64,000 nt of DNA, taken from assembly GCA_964455285.1 (NCBI GenBank), contig CAYVVG010000014.1, forward strand, positions 1 through 64,000. The letters run 5' to 3'. This document shows positions 47,000 through 56,155 of the stretch, in pieces. The notes beneath the pieces were generated by a model. That model ran no database searches. It saw nothing but the letters and a program-made list of their open reading frames with translations, and was not told the origin of the DNA. How positions within the stretch are numbered: position 1 is the first letter of the stretch; the number at the start of each line of letters is the position of its first letter. Both the position numbers and the translations under genes were made by a program. This DNA is from CAIVAT01 sp964455285. GTDB lineage: Bacteria > Bacteroidota > Bacteroidia > Bacteroidales > FEN-979.

Positions 47000-48127
47000 A
47001 TGATTATTGGTGTCCTCAAGGAAGATTCCCCTGAATGCCGGGTGGCGATGTTACCCGAATCGGTGGCCGCCCTGACCAAGCTTTCGGTGAAGGTCATGGT
47101 GGAAAAGGATGCGGGTACCCGGGCTTTTGCCACGGATGCCGAATATGAGTCGGTGGGGGCACTGATCGCCTCCCGGTCCGACATTCTCGGTAAGGCCGAC
47201 CTGCTTGTGCGGATCAATCCGCCGCAGGAGGAGGAACTCGCACATATCCGCGCGAGCTCGGTACTGCTGGCTGTGCTGAATCCCTTTTTCAATCCCGCGC
47301 TGGTCTCCAGCCTGGCGGGACGCGGGATCACCTCCTTCAGCATGGACGTGGTCCCGCGCACGACACGGGCACAGTCGATGGACATCCTGTCATCCATGGC
47401 AACCGTATCCGGCTACAAGGCGGTCCTCACGGCCGCCAATACGCTCCCCAAGTTTTTTCCCATGTTCATGACGGCTGCGGGAACGATAACCCCGGCGAAG
47501 GTGCTCATCCTGGGTGCCGGTGTAGCCGGGCTCCAGGCCCTGGCGACCGCAAGGAAACTTGGCGCCGTCGTCGAGGTGTTCGACGTAAGGTCGGCGGTTA
47601 AGGAAGAGGTTGTCGGACTGGGCGGGAAATTCGTCGAGGTGGAAGGGGCTACCGACGATAAGGCAGCCGGGGGGTACGCCGTCGAACAGACCGAGGAGTA
47701 CAAGGCCCGGCAGGCGGCGGCGGTCCACACCCATGCCTCCCGGTCCGATGCCGTGATCTGTACGGCCCAGATCCCCGGGAAGAAAGCCCCGGTACTGCTG
47801 AAAAAGGAGACCGTAGAAGCCATGAAACCCGGATCGGTCATCATCGACCTTGCTGCCTCTACAGGCGGCAACTGCGAACTCACCCGGAATGCCGAAACCG
47901 TTATCCATCAAGGCGTTAAGATCATCGGCAATTCCTCGTTCCCCGTTGAAATGCCGACCGACGCGAGCAAAATGTTCGGAAAAAACGTGATCAACTTCCT
48001 GAAACTGATGATCAGTCCGAATGGAGAGCTTAACCTGAACTGGGACGACGACCTTGTCAGGGGAACCTGCGTCACACACGGGGGCGAGATCGTTCATGAA
48101 AGAGTAAAAGCCATGATTCATCAATAA
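47000..48127 (+). CDS. pntA: NAD(P) transhydrogenase subunit alpha, NAD-binding domain
   Basis: A 375-residue soluble domain I of the proton-translocating transhydrogenase, which moves hydride between NADH and NADP+. Start MIIGVLKEDSPECRVAMLPE is the family N-terminus; the Rossmann site is LILGAGVAGLQAL (about residues 169-181), and VEVFDVRSAVKEEV, CTAQIPGKKAP and DLAASTGGNCE follow. It lacks the membrane helices, which are encoded by the next gene, so the enzyme is the three-subunit type (as in Rhodospirillum). It starts right after a GTGAGTG/TAAATCG repeat. Confidence 0.93.
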   Translation: MIIGVLKEDSPECRVAMLPESVAALTKLSVKVMVEKDAGTRAFATDAEYESVGALIASRSDILGKADLLVRINPPQEEELAHIRASSVLLAVLNPFFNPALVSSLAGRGITSFSMDVVPRTTRAQSMDILSSMATVSGYKAVLTAANTLPKFFPMFMTAAGTITPAKVLILGAGVAGLQALATARKLGAVVEVFDVRSAVKEEVVGLGGKFVEVEGATDDKAAGGYAVEQTEEYKARQAAAVHTHASRSDAVICTAQIPGKKAPVLLKKETVEAMKPGSVIIDLAASTGGNCELTRNAETVIHQGVKIIGNSSFPVEMPTDASKMFGKNVINFLKLMISPNGELNLNWDDDLVRGTCVTHGGEIVHERVKAMIHQ

Positions 48128-48136
48128 ATTAGGTCT

Positions 48137-48445
48137 ATGCACGACATACTTAGATTCTTGCTGGAATACAAGGAGGCGATCTTCATTATTGTCCTCTCCA
48201 TCTTTCTGGGGATTGAAGTCATTTCGCACGTCCCCTCCGTGTTGCATACGCCCCTGATGTCGGGTGCCAACGCCATTCACGGGGTGGTCATTATCGGAGC
48301 GATCATTGTGATGGGTCACGCCGGCAATATCCTGGCCATGATCCTCGGTTTCATTGCCGTTGTATTGGGGACGCTCAACGTGGTGGGCGGGTTTGTGGTT
48401 ACAGACCGGATGCTTGAGATGTTCAGAAAGAAGAAAAAACAGTAA
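48137..48445 (+). CDS. NAD(P) transhydrogenase small membrane subunit
   Basis: A 102-residue membrane protein with three to four helices (EAIFIIVLSIFLGIEVISHV, then HTPLMSGANAIHGVVIIGA and GFIAVVLGTLNVVGGFVVT). The HTPLMSGANAIHG segment is the conserved core of the transhydrogenase alpha membrane part. It sits 9 nt after subunit alpha and 11 nt before PntB, so the three genes are one operon. The lysine-rich end (RKKKKQ) should face the cytoplasm. Confidence 0.92.
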   Translation: MHDILRFLLEYKEAIFIIVLSIFLGIEVISHVPSVLHTPLMSGANAIHGVVIIGAIIVMGHAGNILAMILGFIAVVLGTLNVVGGFVVTDRMLEMFRKKKKQ

Positions 48446-48456
48446 ACCCGGAAACC

Positions 48457-49929
48457 ATGGAAACGATTCAGACCCTATCGCGAACGTTCGATTTCTCCCC
48501 ATACATTTCGATACTCGAGATCTCATACATCCTGGCTTCGGTTCTTTTCATCCTCGGCCTGAAGAAGCTGAGCCATCCCGACACCGCCCGCAACGGGAAT
48601 CTGTGGGCCGCCGCCGGCATGGCGCTGGCGATCCTGTGTACGATCCTGTTCCACAAGACCCGCATGGACGACGGCACTTACCGGGGGATTCACAACATCG
48701 GCTGGATCGTGGCCGCGCTTGTGATCGGGACCGTCACGGGCTGGATGGCCGCCAAAAAGGTCAAGATGACCGCCATGCCGCAGATGGTATCGCTTTTCAA
48801 CGGCATGGGCGGAGCCTGCGCCGCTCTGATATCGCTGATGGAGTTCCCTGGCATGCAGAACGAACTGGCCAGGGCTGGAGCTGCCACCATGTTGAATGGT
48901 GAAGCGCTGGCGATTTTGCTGGGACTGATGATCGGCGGGGTATCCTTCGCAGGCAGTATGATCGCGTTCGGCAAACTCGACGAGCGCCTCGGGGATATTA
49001 AAAACCGGTTGTTGCGTTACCTCAACCTCACTTTGCTGTTCGTATTACTGGCATTCTTGGTGTTCATCATGTTCCGCACACCGGTAGCCGGCGAAAACTG
49101 GATGATCTACACGCTTGCCGCACTGGCCCTGATCTATGGCGTGACGTTCGTCATGCCGATCGGGGGAGCCGACATGCCGGTGGTCATATCGCTCCTGAAC
49201 TCTTTCACCGGGGTGGCCGCAGCCATGGGCGGGTTCCTCTATAACAACCAGGCGATGCTCACCGGCGGTATCCTGGTCGGCTCCTCGGGAACCATCCTCA
49301 CCATCCTGATGTGCAAAGCCATGAACCGTTCGCTGCTGAACGTCATCGTGGGTGCTTTCGGGGGCAGTGCGGCCGGTTCGGTCCAGGAGGGCGAAAAGTC
49401 GGTCAGGGAGATCTCACTGAGCGACGCCGCGGTGCTGTTGAATTATTCCCAGAAAGTGCTGGTGGTTCCAGGCTACGGGCTGGCCGTGGCGCAGGCCCAG
49501 CATCTCTGCCACGAACTGGAAAACCTGCTCGCCTTCCGGGGGGTTGAATTGAAATACGGCATCCACCCGGTGGCGGGGCGCATGCCGGGGCATATGAATG
49601 TCCTGCTGGCGGAAGCCGATGTTGCGTACGAGAAACTTCTTGAGATGGAGGATGCCAACAACGACATGACCAACACCGATGCGGTGATCGTGGTAGGTGC
49701 CAACGATGTGGTCAATCCCGCCGCCGAAGAGGATCCGGGCAGTCCGATTTACGGGATGCCCGTCATCAGGGTGTGGGAAGCCCGGAACACCATCATCATG
49801 AAACGCAGCATGGCCAAGGGATACGCCGCCATCGAGAACAACCTGTTTTTCATGCCGAAATCGAGGATGCTCTTCGGCGATGCAAAGGCCACCCTGCAGA
49901 AACTGGTAGCCGAGATCAAAAACCTGTAA
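48457..49929 (+). CDS. pntB: NAD(P) transhydrogenase subunit beta
   Basis: A 490-residue subunit with about nine membrane helices to residue 275 and a C-terminal NADP(H)-binding domain III. Landmarks: KKVKMTAMPQMVSLFNGMGG, ADMPVVISLLNSFTGVAA, the NADP site VVPGYGLAVAQAQH (about 340-353), HPVAGRMPGHMNVLLAEA and VIVVGANDVVNPAA. It completes the proton channel with the preceding subunit. It ends 26 nt before a clear terminator. Confidence 0.95.
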   Translation: METIQTLSRTFDFSPYISILEISYILASVLFILGLKKLSHPDTARNGNLWAAAGMALAILCTILFHKTRMDDGTYRGIHNIGWIVAALVIGTVTGWMAAKKVKMTAMPQMVSLFNGMGGACAALISLMEFPGMQNELARAGAATMLNGEALAILLGLMIGGVSFAGSMIAFGKLDERLGDIKNRLLRYLNLTLLFVLLAFLVFIMFRTPVAGENWMIYTLAALALIYGVTFVMPIGGADMPVVISLLNSFTGVAAAMGGFLYNNQAMLTGGILVGSSGTILTILMCKAMNRSLLNVIVGAFGGSAAGSVQEGEKSVREISLSDAAVLLNYSQKVLVVPGYGLAVAQAQHLCHELENLLAFRGVELKYGIHPVAGRMPGHMNVLLAEADVAYEKLLEMEDANNDMTNTDAVIVVGANDVVNPAAEEDPGSPIYGMPVIRVWEARNTIIMKRSMAKGYAAIENNLFFMPKSRMLFGDAKATLQKLVAEIKNL

Positions 49930-49954
49930 ATTCAGGGACCCGGCTGACGAAAAA

Positions 49955-49985
49955 CAAAAAAGCCCCTCGGTGAGGGGCTTTTTTG
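49955..49985. terminator. Bidirectional rho-independent terminator
   Basis: AGCCCCTC pairs with GAGGGGCT around GGT; the hairpin is flanked by six A and six T, so it works in both directions for pntB (plus) and the small lipoprotein gene (minus). Confidence 0.93.
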
Positions 49986-50002
49986 TTCAGATCGAAGCTG
50001 TC

Positions 50003-50260
50003 TTATTTCTTGCCTTGGAATAATTTCGGGAATTTCTTCACGGAATCAGCGTGGGCAATCGAGTCAGCAATCATCTTATCATGCTGCACCTTCGCGATCG
50101 AATCGGCGATCCTCTGCTGCTCAGCCTGAACCATGGCTAATGAATCAGCAACGCGGATCGAATCAGCGATCCTCTTTTCTTCGAGTTCCTTAGCGCTGGG
50201 GCCGCAGGAATACATGAAAGCTACTGCTCCGATGACTAATACTGTTGCAAGTTTTTTCAT
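50003..50260 (-). CDS. Small lipoprotein with ADSI repeats
   Basis: An 85-residue lipoprotein with lipobox AFMYSC (Cys at about residue 19). The mature part is a charged helix with repeated R/A-I-ADSI units (KRIADSIRVADSL, QRIADSIAKV, KMIADSIAHADSV), likely a coiled coil, then a basic end KFPKLFQGKK. It resembles Lpp-like structural lipoproteins in design but not in sequence. It has a strong promoter and a shared terminator, so it may be highly expressed. Envelope anchoring is inference. Confidence 0.75.
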   Translation of the reverse strand: MKKLATVLVIGAVAFMYSCGPSAKELEEKRIADSIRVADSLAMVQAEQQRIADSIAKVQHDKMIADSIAHADSVKKFPKLFQGKK

Positions 50261-50288
50261 TGTCTATTGATTTTTTTTAATGACGATG

Positions 50289-50321
50289 CAAAGATACGGC
50301 AAGGCCCTGATGCCAACCAAA
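50289..50321 (-). promoter_or_regulatory. Promoter of the small lipoprotein gene
   Basis: -33 TTTG (50321-50318) and -7 TATCTTTG (50296-50289) on the minus strand, 21 nt apart, 28 nt before the ATG. A near-consensus promoter. Confidence 0.75.
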
Positions 50322-50512
50322 TATTTTGACCACTTTTTTTTAACATTTTTTAACAAATGATGTATGTTGTTGATTTTCAATTCAATTATTTTTAACATTT
50401 ATTAAGATTTTGGCAGTTATTAACATCCTGCCCCCCGGATTCTCCGGATCAGGTTCGGTAAAAAACCTGACCCGGGACCGTCCGGTGGTCGAAAGGATTG
50501 AAGGATTAGCAC

Positions 50513-50520
50513 TATATTTG
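50513..50520 (+). promoter_or_regulatory. -7 box of rarA
   Basis: TATATTTG ends 4 nt before the rarA ATG at 50525, so transcription probably starts at or next to the A of the start codon. Confidence 0.6.
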
Positions 50521-50524
50521 GTCC

Positions 50525-51793
50525 ATGATAATTCCATTGGCAGAGCGATTACGCCCGGCATCGCTGGAAGAGTACCTGGGGCAGGAACATCTCATTGGTC
50601 AGGGGGCCATCCTGCAGCGGGCCATCGACTCGGGAAATGTTCCTTCCATGATCCTGTGGGGACCACCGGGGGTTGGGAAAACGACCCTGGCCTATATTCT
50701 TTCGCAAAAAATGAACCGGACATTCTACACGCTGAGCGCGGTCAGTTCCGGCGTGAAAGAGGTCAGGGAGGTCATCACCAAAGCCCGTGAAGCGGGTGAC
50801 AGTCCTTTTCTGTTCATCGATGAGATCCACCGTTTCAGCAAATCCCAGCAGGACGCCCTTCTGGGAGCGGTGGAGAAAGGGGTGGTGACCTTTATCGGGG
50901 CCACCACCGAAAATCCTTCCTTCGAGGTCATCTCCCCGCTGCTGTCCCGTTGCCAGATATACATTTTAAAGCCACTCGAAGAGCGCCACCTCTCGGGCCT
51001 GCTGGAACTGGGCCGCACCACGCTGGAACAAACGATGCATACCACGGTGAACCTTGTCGAAACCGAAGCGCTGCTCCGGATCTCGGGAGGCGACGCGCGG
51101 AAATTGTTAAACGCCCTCGAACTGGTCGTCACCACCGAAGCAAAATCGGGCCAGGCAGTGAAGATCACCAATGAGATCACCCTTAAGATCATTCAGCAGA
51201 ACCTTGCCTTTTACGACAAGACCGGCGAGATGCATTACGACATCATCTCCGCTTTTATCAAGTCGATGCGGGGCTCCGACCCGAATGCTGCCGTGTACTG
51301 GCTGGCTCGCATGATCGAAGCGGGCGAGGATCCCAAATTCATCGCCCGGCGGATGCTCATCCTGGCTTCGGAGGATATCGGCAATGCCAATCCCAACGCA
51401 CTGCTGCTGGCTACTGCCTGTTTTCAGGCCGTCGGGGTGATCGGATACCCCGAATGCAGCCTGGTTCTGTCGCAAACCGCCATCTACCTGGCATGTTCGG
51501 TAAAAAGCAACGCCTCCTACCTCGCCCTGCGAAAAGCCTCGAAAGCGTTCCGCGATGCAGGCGACCAGCCGGTCCCTCTCCAACTGCGCAATGCCCCTAC
51601 ATCGCTCATGGAAAAGATCGGGTACGGCAAGGATTACAAGTATGCCCATGATTTTGAAAATAATTTTGCCGATCAGGAGTTTCTCCCTGAAAAAGTCAAA
51701 GGATCCCGGTTCTACGATCCGCAGAACAACCCGAGGGAGAACGAACTGCGGACCCGGCTGAAAGGGCTGTGGGGGAAAAAATACGGGTACTGA
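50525..51793 (+). CDS. rarA: Replication-associated recombination protein A
   Basis: A 422-residue AAA+ ATPase (RarA/MgsA) that acts at stalled replication forks with SSB and RecA. The N-terminus is PLAERLRPASLEEYLGQEHL; Walker A is WGPPGVGKTT (about residues 44-53), Walker B FLFIDEIHRF, sensor GATTENPSFE, and the C-terminal tetramer domain has HYDIISAFIKSMRGSDPNAA. The ATG lies only 4 nt after its -7 box, so the mRNA is probably leaderless; no alternative start lies before the conserved N-terminus. Confidence 0.95.
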   Translation: MIIPLAERLRPASLEEYLGQEHLIGQGAILQRAIDSGNVPSMILWGPPGVGKTTLAYILSQKMNRTFYTLSAVSSGVKEVREVITKAREAGDSPFLFIDEIHRFSKSQQDALLGAVEKGVVTFIGATTENPSFEVISPLLSRCQIYILKPLEERHLSGLLELGRTTLEQTMHTTVNLVETEALLRISGGDARKLLNALELVVTTEAKSGQAVKITNEITLKIIQQNLAFYDKTGEMHYDIISAFIKSMRGSDPNAAVYWLARMIEAGEDPKFIARRMLILASEDIGNANPNALLLATACFQAVGVIGYPECSLVLSQTAIYLACSVKSNASYLALRKASKAFRDAGDQPVPLQLRNAPTSLMEKIGYGKDYKYAHDFENNFADQEFLPEKVKGSRFYDPQNNPRENELRTRLKGLWGKKYGY

Positions 51794-51866
51794 TGTGCTG
51801 TGCTGAAACCTCTCCCTGTTTGGGGAGGGGTGGCCGCAGGCCGGGGTGGGGTGCCGCTGTGCTGAT
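51793..51866 (+). repeat. GTGCTGAT fragments flanking a CCTCCC...GGGAGG element, second copy
   Basis: The 45-nt core (51808-51852) matches 24901-24945 at nearly every position, and both are bordered by TGTGCTGAT pieces. It lies between rarA and kdsA. Confidence 0.85.
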
Positions 51867-51894
51867 AGTATAAATCCTAAATCGTAAATCGTAA
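51867..51894 (+). repeat. 7-bp tandem repeat (TAAATCG)
   Basis: TAAATCC, TAAATCG and TAAATCG run directly into the kdsA start codon (the last unit is TAAATG with the ATG). Confidence 0.75.
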
Positions 51895-52707
51895 ATGTCT
51901 GATCTTTTGTTTGACAAACTGAACAACGACCCGGAGACCTTCTTTTTGATCGCCGGTCCCTGTGTGGTGGAAGACGAAGAGATGCCCGGCCGGATTGCAC
52001 GGGAGATCGCAGCAATTGCCAAAAGGCTCGGAATTCCCTTCATTTTCAAGGCATCGTACCTGAAAGCCAACCGCTCACGGGTCGACTCCTTTACCGGGAT
52101 CGGGCTGGAAAAAGCGATGAAAATCATCGGCCAGGTCGGCAAGGAACTGAACATCCCAGTCCTGACGGATATCCATACCGGGGAGCAGGCGGAGATGGCA
52201 GCGGCGTACGTGGATGTGCTCCAGATACCTGCGTTCCTGTGCCGCCAGACCGACCTGCTGGTTGCGGCCGGGAAGACGGGCCGGATCGTCAATATAAAGA
52301 AAGGACAGTTTGCTTCGGCCGGCTCGATGAAATTCGCGGCCGATAAAGTGATCCAAACCGGCAATCCGAAAGTGATGCTCACCGAGCGGGGAACGACTTT
52401 CGGTTATCACGACCTGGTGGTCGATTTCAGGAACATCCCGGAGATGAAGAAGACCGGATTGCCGGTTGTGGTGGATGTCACGCATTCGCTGCAGCAGCCC
52501 AACCAGGAGTCGGGCGTAACGGGTGGCCGCCCCGACCTGATCCCCACGATCGCGAAAGCGGCCATCGCCGCCGGGGCCGATGGCCTGTTCCTGGAAACCC
52601 ACCCGGAGCCGGAAAAAGCCCGTTCGGACGGCGCGAACATGCTCCGCCTCGACCTGCTGGAGGAGTTGCTGGTCAGACTGGTGCGATTGAAAAAAGCTTG
52701 CTACTGA
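51895..52707 (+). CDS. kdsA: 3-deoxy-8-phosphooctulonate synthase
   Basis: A 270-residue enzyme that condenses arabinose 5-phosphate with phosphoenolpyruvate for Kdo of the lipopolysaccharide inner core. Landmarks: LIAGPCVVEDEEM, FKASYLKANRSRVDSF, VLTDIHTGEQA, LQIPAFLCRQTDLL, KKGQFASAGSM and DVTHSLQQPN. LCRQTD and the Asp/Glu-type metal residues suit a metal-dependent form, but I cannot settle that by eye. Its last 7 nt overlap the end of the DUF4831 gene on the other strand. Confidence 0.95.
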   Translation: MSDLLFDKLNNDPETFFLIAGPCVVEDEEMPGRIAREIAAIAKRLGIPFIFKASYLKANRSRVDSFTGIGLEKAMKIIGQVGKELNIPVLTDIHTGEQAEMAAAYVDVLQIPAFLCRQTDLLVAAGKTGRIVNIKKGQFASAGSMKFAADKVIQTGNPKVMLTERGTTFGYHDLVVDFRNIPEMKKTGLPVVVDVTHSLQQPNQESGVTGGRPDLIPTIAKAAIAAGADGLFLETHPEPEKARSDGANMLRLDLLEELLVRLVRLKKACY

Positions 52708-53876
52708 ATCTCCAGGCTGCGGATGCCCCCGGTCTCTTCGTGAAATTCCGCCTTCCACCGGCCCGCCGGCAGGGCGGTCACCACGCCCAGTTGCGATATC
52801 AGGCACTGGGCCTCTTCCTGCGTATTCTCATCCATCTTCACCGAAACCCTCGCCAGTTCAGGGATCCTGTATGACAATCCCTGCGCCTTGGTCTCCCTGA
52901 CCGCCTTGCCCAGGTATCCGGCTACCGCATTGGTGTGACCGACCCGTTGGACCCGGATGGTGACCACCTTTCCGCCTTGTTCGTCGAGATCGATCACGCC
53001 CCGCGAAGGGAGGAAACGGAAGATGGGGATCTCGGTATTGATCTGGTTGGGTACCGGGATATATTTATAGGTGAAGGTCATGGATTTGTGGAGGGTGATC
53101 CCGGTGAATAGTTTCAGGTACTCTTTCTCCATCCGGCTCAGCTGGTCGTCCATATATTCGAGGGTCTCCTTGTTGTAATTCACCTCCTGCGTGCCGCTGA
53201 TCAGGTTGAACCGGTTCTCCTTGATCTTGGAGATAAAGTCGGCCGCCTCTTTCGCTTTCTGTTCCGGCGATTTCTCAACCATGGTCCGTTTGTAGAACTG
53301 CCGTTCGACGGTCATGGTATCCACGCTGATCTTCCTGATGATGGTATCCACTTTTTCAAAGACGCTGACATCGGCCGAGTACTTGAACAGCTCGCCGAAA
53401 GCATCCTTTGAGGGATCCTCCTGCGCAAGGGTGGTGCCGGCCGGCATCACGGCCTCCGTTCTTCCTTCGTCGCCGGGCATGGTTCCCAGGATCACCCCGG
53501 ACCTGTTCAGCGAAAGGACCGCCGCCTTCTCCCCTTTTGAGGTTTTCTCACCCATTTCGATAAAGTAGTACTGGTCGGGATCGGGCTCCGGGTAAGTGGA
53601 GATGGATACCCGGTTGATCTTGAATTCCACCGAATTGGCCATCACCACGTTTTTCAGCCCCAAAAACCGCAGGGCATAATCGGCGTAAGGTCCTTTGTAG
53701 TTTTCGATCCGGTCGATCCTTACCTGAACGGAAACGACCGTCCGGGGCAGGGAATAAAAAATTCCGTCGCCTGTCAGCGGCGCCGAGTTGTTGTCGATGT
53801 GAAACACATTGATCTGGCCGAAAGCCCAACCGGCGCTCAGCATGGTGATCATGGCCAGGGTAAAGAGTTTTTTCAT
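52701..53876 (-). CDS. DUF4831 exported protein
   Basis: A 391-residue protein with a signal peptide (MKKLFTLAMITMLSAGWAFG) and the DUF4831 pattern common in Bacteroidota: GIFYSLPRTVVSVQVRIDRI, GPYADYALRFLGLKNVV, KAKEAADFISKIKENRFNLI and a C-terminal RIPELARVSV. Function unknown. No membrane anchor after the signal peptide, so it is probably periplasmic. It converges with kdsA and lies downstream of the glutamine synthetase gene with an 83-nt gap. Confidence 0.82.
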   Translation of the reverse strand: MKKLFTLAMITMLSAGWAFGQINVFHIDNNSAPLTGDGIFYSLPRTVVSVQVRIDRIENYKGPYADYALRFLGLKNVVMANSVEFKINRVSISTYPEPDPDQYYFIEMGEKTSKGEKAAVLSLNRSGVILGTMPGDEGRTEAVMPAGTTLAQEDPSKDAFGELFKYSADVSVFEKVDTIIRKISVDTMTVERQFYKRTMVEKSPEQKAKEAADFISKIKENRFNLISGTQEVNYNKETLEYMDDQLSRMEKEYLKLFTGITLHKSMTFTYKYIPVPNQINTEIPIFRFLPSRGVIDLDEQGGKVVTIRVQRVGHTNAVAGYLGKAVRETKAQGLSYRIPELARVSVKMDENTQEEAQCLISQLGVVTALPAGRWKAEFHEETGGIRSLEIQ

Positions 53877-53959
53877 GGGTTCAGGGTTATTACACCGGGA
53901 CAGTCCCGGAATATCAACAGTGATTTGTCAGCGATCCTCCAAAGCCTCCTGCCGGGGCA

Positions 53960-56149
53960 TCAACGGGTGAACAGAAGCTCCCGGTACTTGGGCAGGGGCC
54001 AGTGATCGTCGTCGATAAGCAGTTCAAGCTTGTCGGCATGATACCTGATCTTCTCAAAGTACGGCAACACATGCAGGCAGTAGGCAGTCGCCTGCCCGCC
54101 CGCTCCCTGCAACCGGTTTGCCTCCTTCCTGGCTTCGGTCATTTCATTCACATACGTCCTGATCTTGTCTACATGCTCGGATATCTCGGTGATCATCTCC
54201 ATCTGGTTCTTCGACAGTTGTCCGTAAGCTTTCAGATCCAGCACCTCCTTGAGCCCCCTCACGTTTTCGATGAGGGTGTTCTGGTACCGGATGGCGACCG
54301 GAATGATATGGTTGCCGGCCAGGTCGCCCAGTACCCGCGATTCGATCTGGAGCTTTTTCGTGTAATGATGCAACCCGATCTCGTGCCGCGCTTCCAGCTC
54401 CCGGGTAGTCAGCACGCCGTGCTTCCCGAACAGCTCTTCCGAACGTTCCGTCACCATCCCGTCCAGCGCTTCAGGCGTTGTTTTGCGGTTGGGCAGGCGG
54501 CGCCTGGCAGCCTCCTTCACCCACTCCTCCGAGTAGTTGTTCCCTTCGAAGCGGATCGCAACCGATTCGCGGATGTACTTACGGATCACGCTGAGCATGG
54601 CCTGCTGGCGGCCGCTGTTCTTTTTCACCAGCGCTTCAACATCATGCAGGAACCGCTGCAGCCGGTCGGCCACGATCAGGTTCAGCACGATCATGGGAGG
54701 TGCGCAGGTCTGTGACGAGCCTACCGCGCGGAACTCGAACTTGTTTCCGGTAAACGCGAAGGGAGAGGTGCGGTTGCGGTCGGTGTTGTCGGGAAGGATC
54801 TCGGGGATCTTGGGCAGGTTTTTCAGCAGGTCTCCTTCCGACGCCATCTTCCCGGCGGGTGGCCGGCCGGCTTTTTCAAGCGCCTCGAGCATCCTGGTTA
54901 GCTGTGTGCCGATGAAAACCGAGATGATGGCCGGGGGGGCCTCGTTCGCCCCCAACCGGTGGTCATTGCCGGGAGAAGCAACGATCGCGCGGATCAGTTC
55001 GGCATGCTCGTGGACCGCCTTGAGGATGCAGGCAAGGAATACCAGGAACCGCAGGTTCTCTTTCGGTGTCCTCCCCGGTGACAGGAGGTTTTCGCCCGTA
55101 TCGGTGGCCAGCGACCAGTTGTTATGTTTTCCGGAGCCGTTCACCCCCTGGTAGGGTTTCTCATGCAGCAGTATGGTAAAATCGTGCCGCCGGGCCACCG
55201 TATCCAGCAGGTGCATCATAAGCTGGTTATGATCCACCGCCAGGTTCACCTCCTCATACACGGGGGCGCACTCAAACTGGTTGGGAGCCACTTCGTTATG
55301 CCGGGTCTTGACCGGTATCCCCAACCGGTGCGCCTCGTATTCGAATTCCTGCATGAATGCCAGTACGCGCCTCGGGATGGTCCCGAAGTATTGATCTTCG
55401 AGTTGCTGGTCTTTGGCCGAGGCATGGCCGAACAGGGTCCGGCCCGTCAGCACAAGATCAGGGCGTGCCGAGAAAAGGGCGTGATCGACCAGGAAATACT
55501 CCTGTTCCCATCCGAGGGTCGGATACACTTTCGATACATTCCGGTCGAAGAGCCGGCATACTTCGGTGGCTGCCTGGTCGACGGCGTGAATGGCTTTCAG
55601 GAGCGGGGTCTTGTAGTCGAGCGATTCGCCGGTGTAGGATACAAAAACACTCGGGATGCACAGGGTGCGGTCCATGATAAAGGCGGGCGACGTGGGATCC
55701 CAGGCGGTATATCCCCGGGCCTCGAAGGTGCTCCGGATGCCCCCGCTGGGAAAACTGGAGGCGTCGGGTTCCTGCTGGATCAGCTCGATGCCGCGGAATT
55801 TTTCGATACCCTGGCCTCCTGCGACAGGGTCAATGAAAGCGTCGTGCTTCTCGGCAGTGGCACCCGTCAACGGCAGAAACCAGTGTGTATAGTGGGTGGC
55901 GCCCCTGCTGATGGCCCAGGCTTTCATCCCTGCAGCCACCTGATCGGCGACCCTTCGATCGATCCTCATCCCACGTTCCACCGAATTAAGTACCTGGGCA
56001 TAGGCTTCCTCGGTGAGGTATGCCCTCATGGCGGCCGCGTTGAAGGTCAGCTCTCCGAAATAGGCTGAAACCGGTCCGCCGGGAATCTCAGGGCTCCCGG
56101 GTTTCCGGTCCATGGCCATCCCCAGGGCTTTAAAACGGAGGTTTTCCAT
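53960..56149 (-). CDS. glnN: Glutamine synthetase type III
   Basis: A 729-residue GSIII that makes glutamine from glutamate, ammonia and ATP. It has the long N-terminal extension of this class (FGELTFNAAAMRAYL), TLGWEQEYFLVD with the metal glutamates, RHNEVAPNQFECAPV, VNGSGKHNNWSL and ENKFEFRAVGSSQTCAP-type segments (FTGNKFEFRAVGSS). The C-terminal helical region is complete (LPYFEKIRYHADKLE). The ATG at 56149 is preferred; a TTG two codons upstream is also in frame. It starts 6 nt after the symporter stop, so the two are one operon. Confidence 0.93.
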   Translation of the reverse strand: MENLRFKALGMAMDRKPGSPEIPGGPVSAYFGELTFNAAAMRAYLTEEAYAQVLNSVERGMRIDRRVADQVAAGMKAWAISRGATHYTHWFLPLTGATAEKHDAFIDPVAGGQGIEKFRGIELIQQEPDASSFPSGGIRSTFEARGYTAWDPTSPAFIMDRTLCIPSVFVSYTGESLDYKTPLLKAIHAVDQAATEVCRLFDRNVSKVYPTLGWEQEYFLVDHALFSARPDLVLTGRTLFGHASAKDQQLEDQYFGTIPRRVLAFMQEFEYEAHRLGIPVKTRHNEVAPNQFECAPVYEEVNLAVDHNQLMMHLLDTVARRHDFTILLHEKPYQGVNGSGKHNNWSLATDTGENLLSPGRTPKENLRFLVFLACILKAVHEHAELIRAIVASPGNDHRLGANEAPPAIISVFIGTQLTRMLEALEKAGRPPAGKMASEGDLLKNLPKIPEILPDNTDRNRTSPFAFTGNKFEFRAVGSSQTCAPPMIVLNLIVADRLQRFLHDVEALVKKNSGRQQAMLSVIRKYIRESVAIRFEGNNYSEEWVKEAARRRLPNRKTTPEALDGMVTERSEELFGKHGVLTTRELEARHEIGLHHYTKKLQIESRVLGDLAGNHIIPVAIRYQNTLIENVRGLKEVLDLKAYGQLSKNQMEMITEISEHVDKIRTYVNEMTEARKEANRLQGAGGQATAYCLHVLPYFEKIRYHADKLELLIDDDHWPLPKYRELLFTR

Positions 56150-56155
56150 ATCCAA

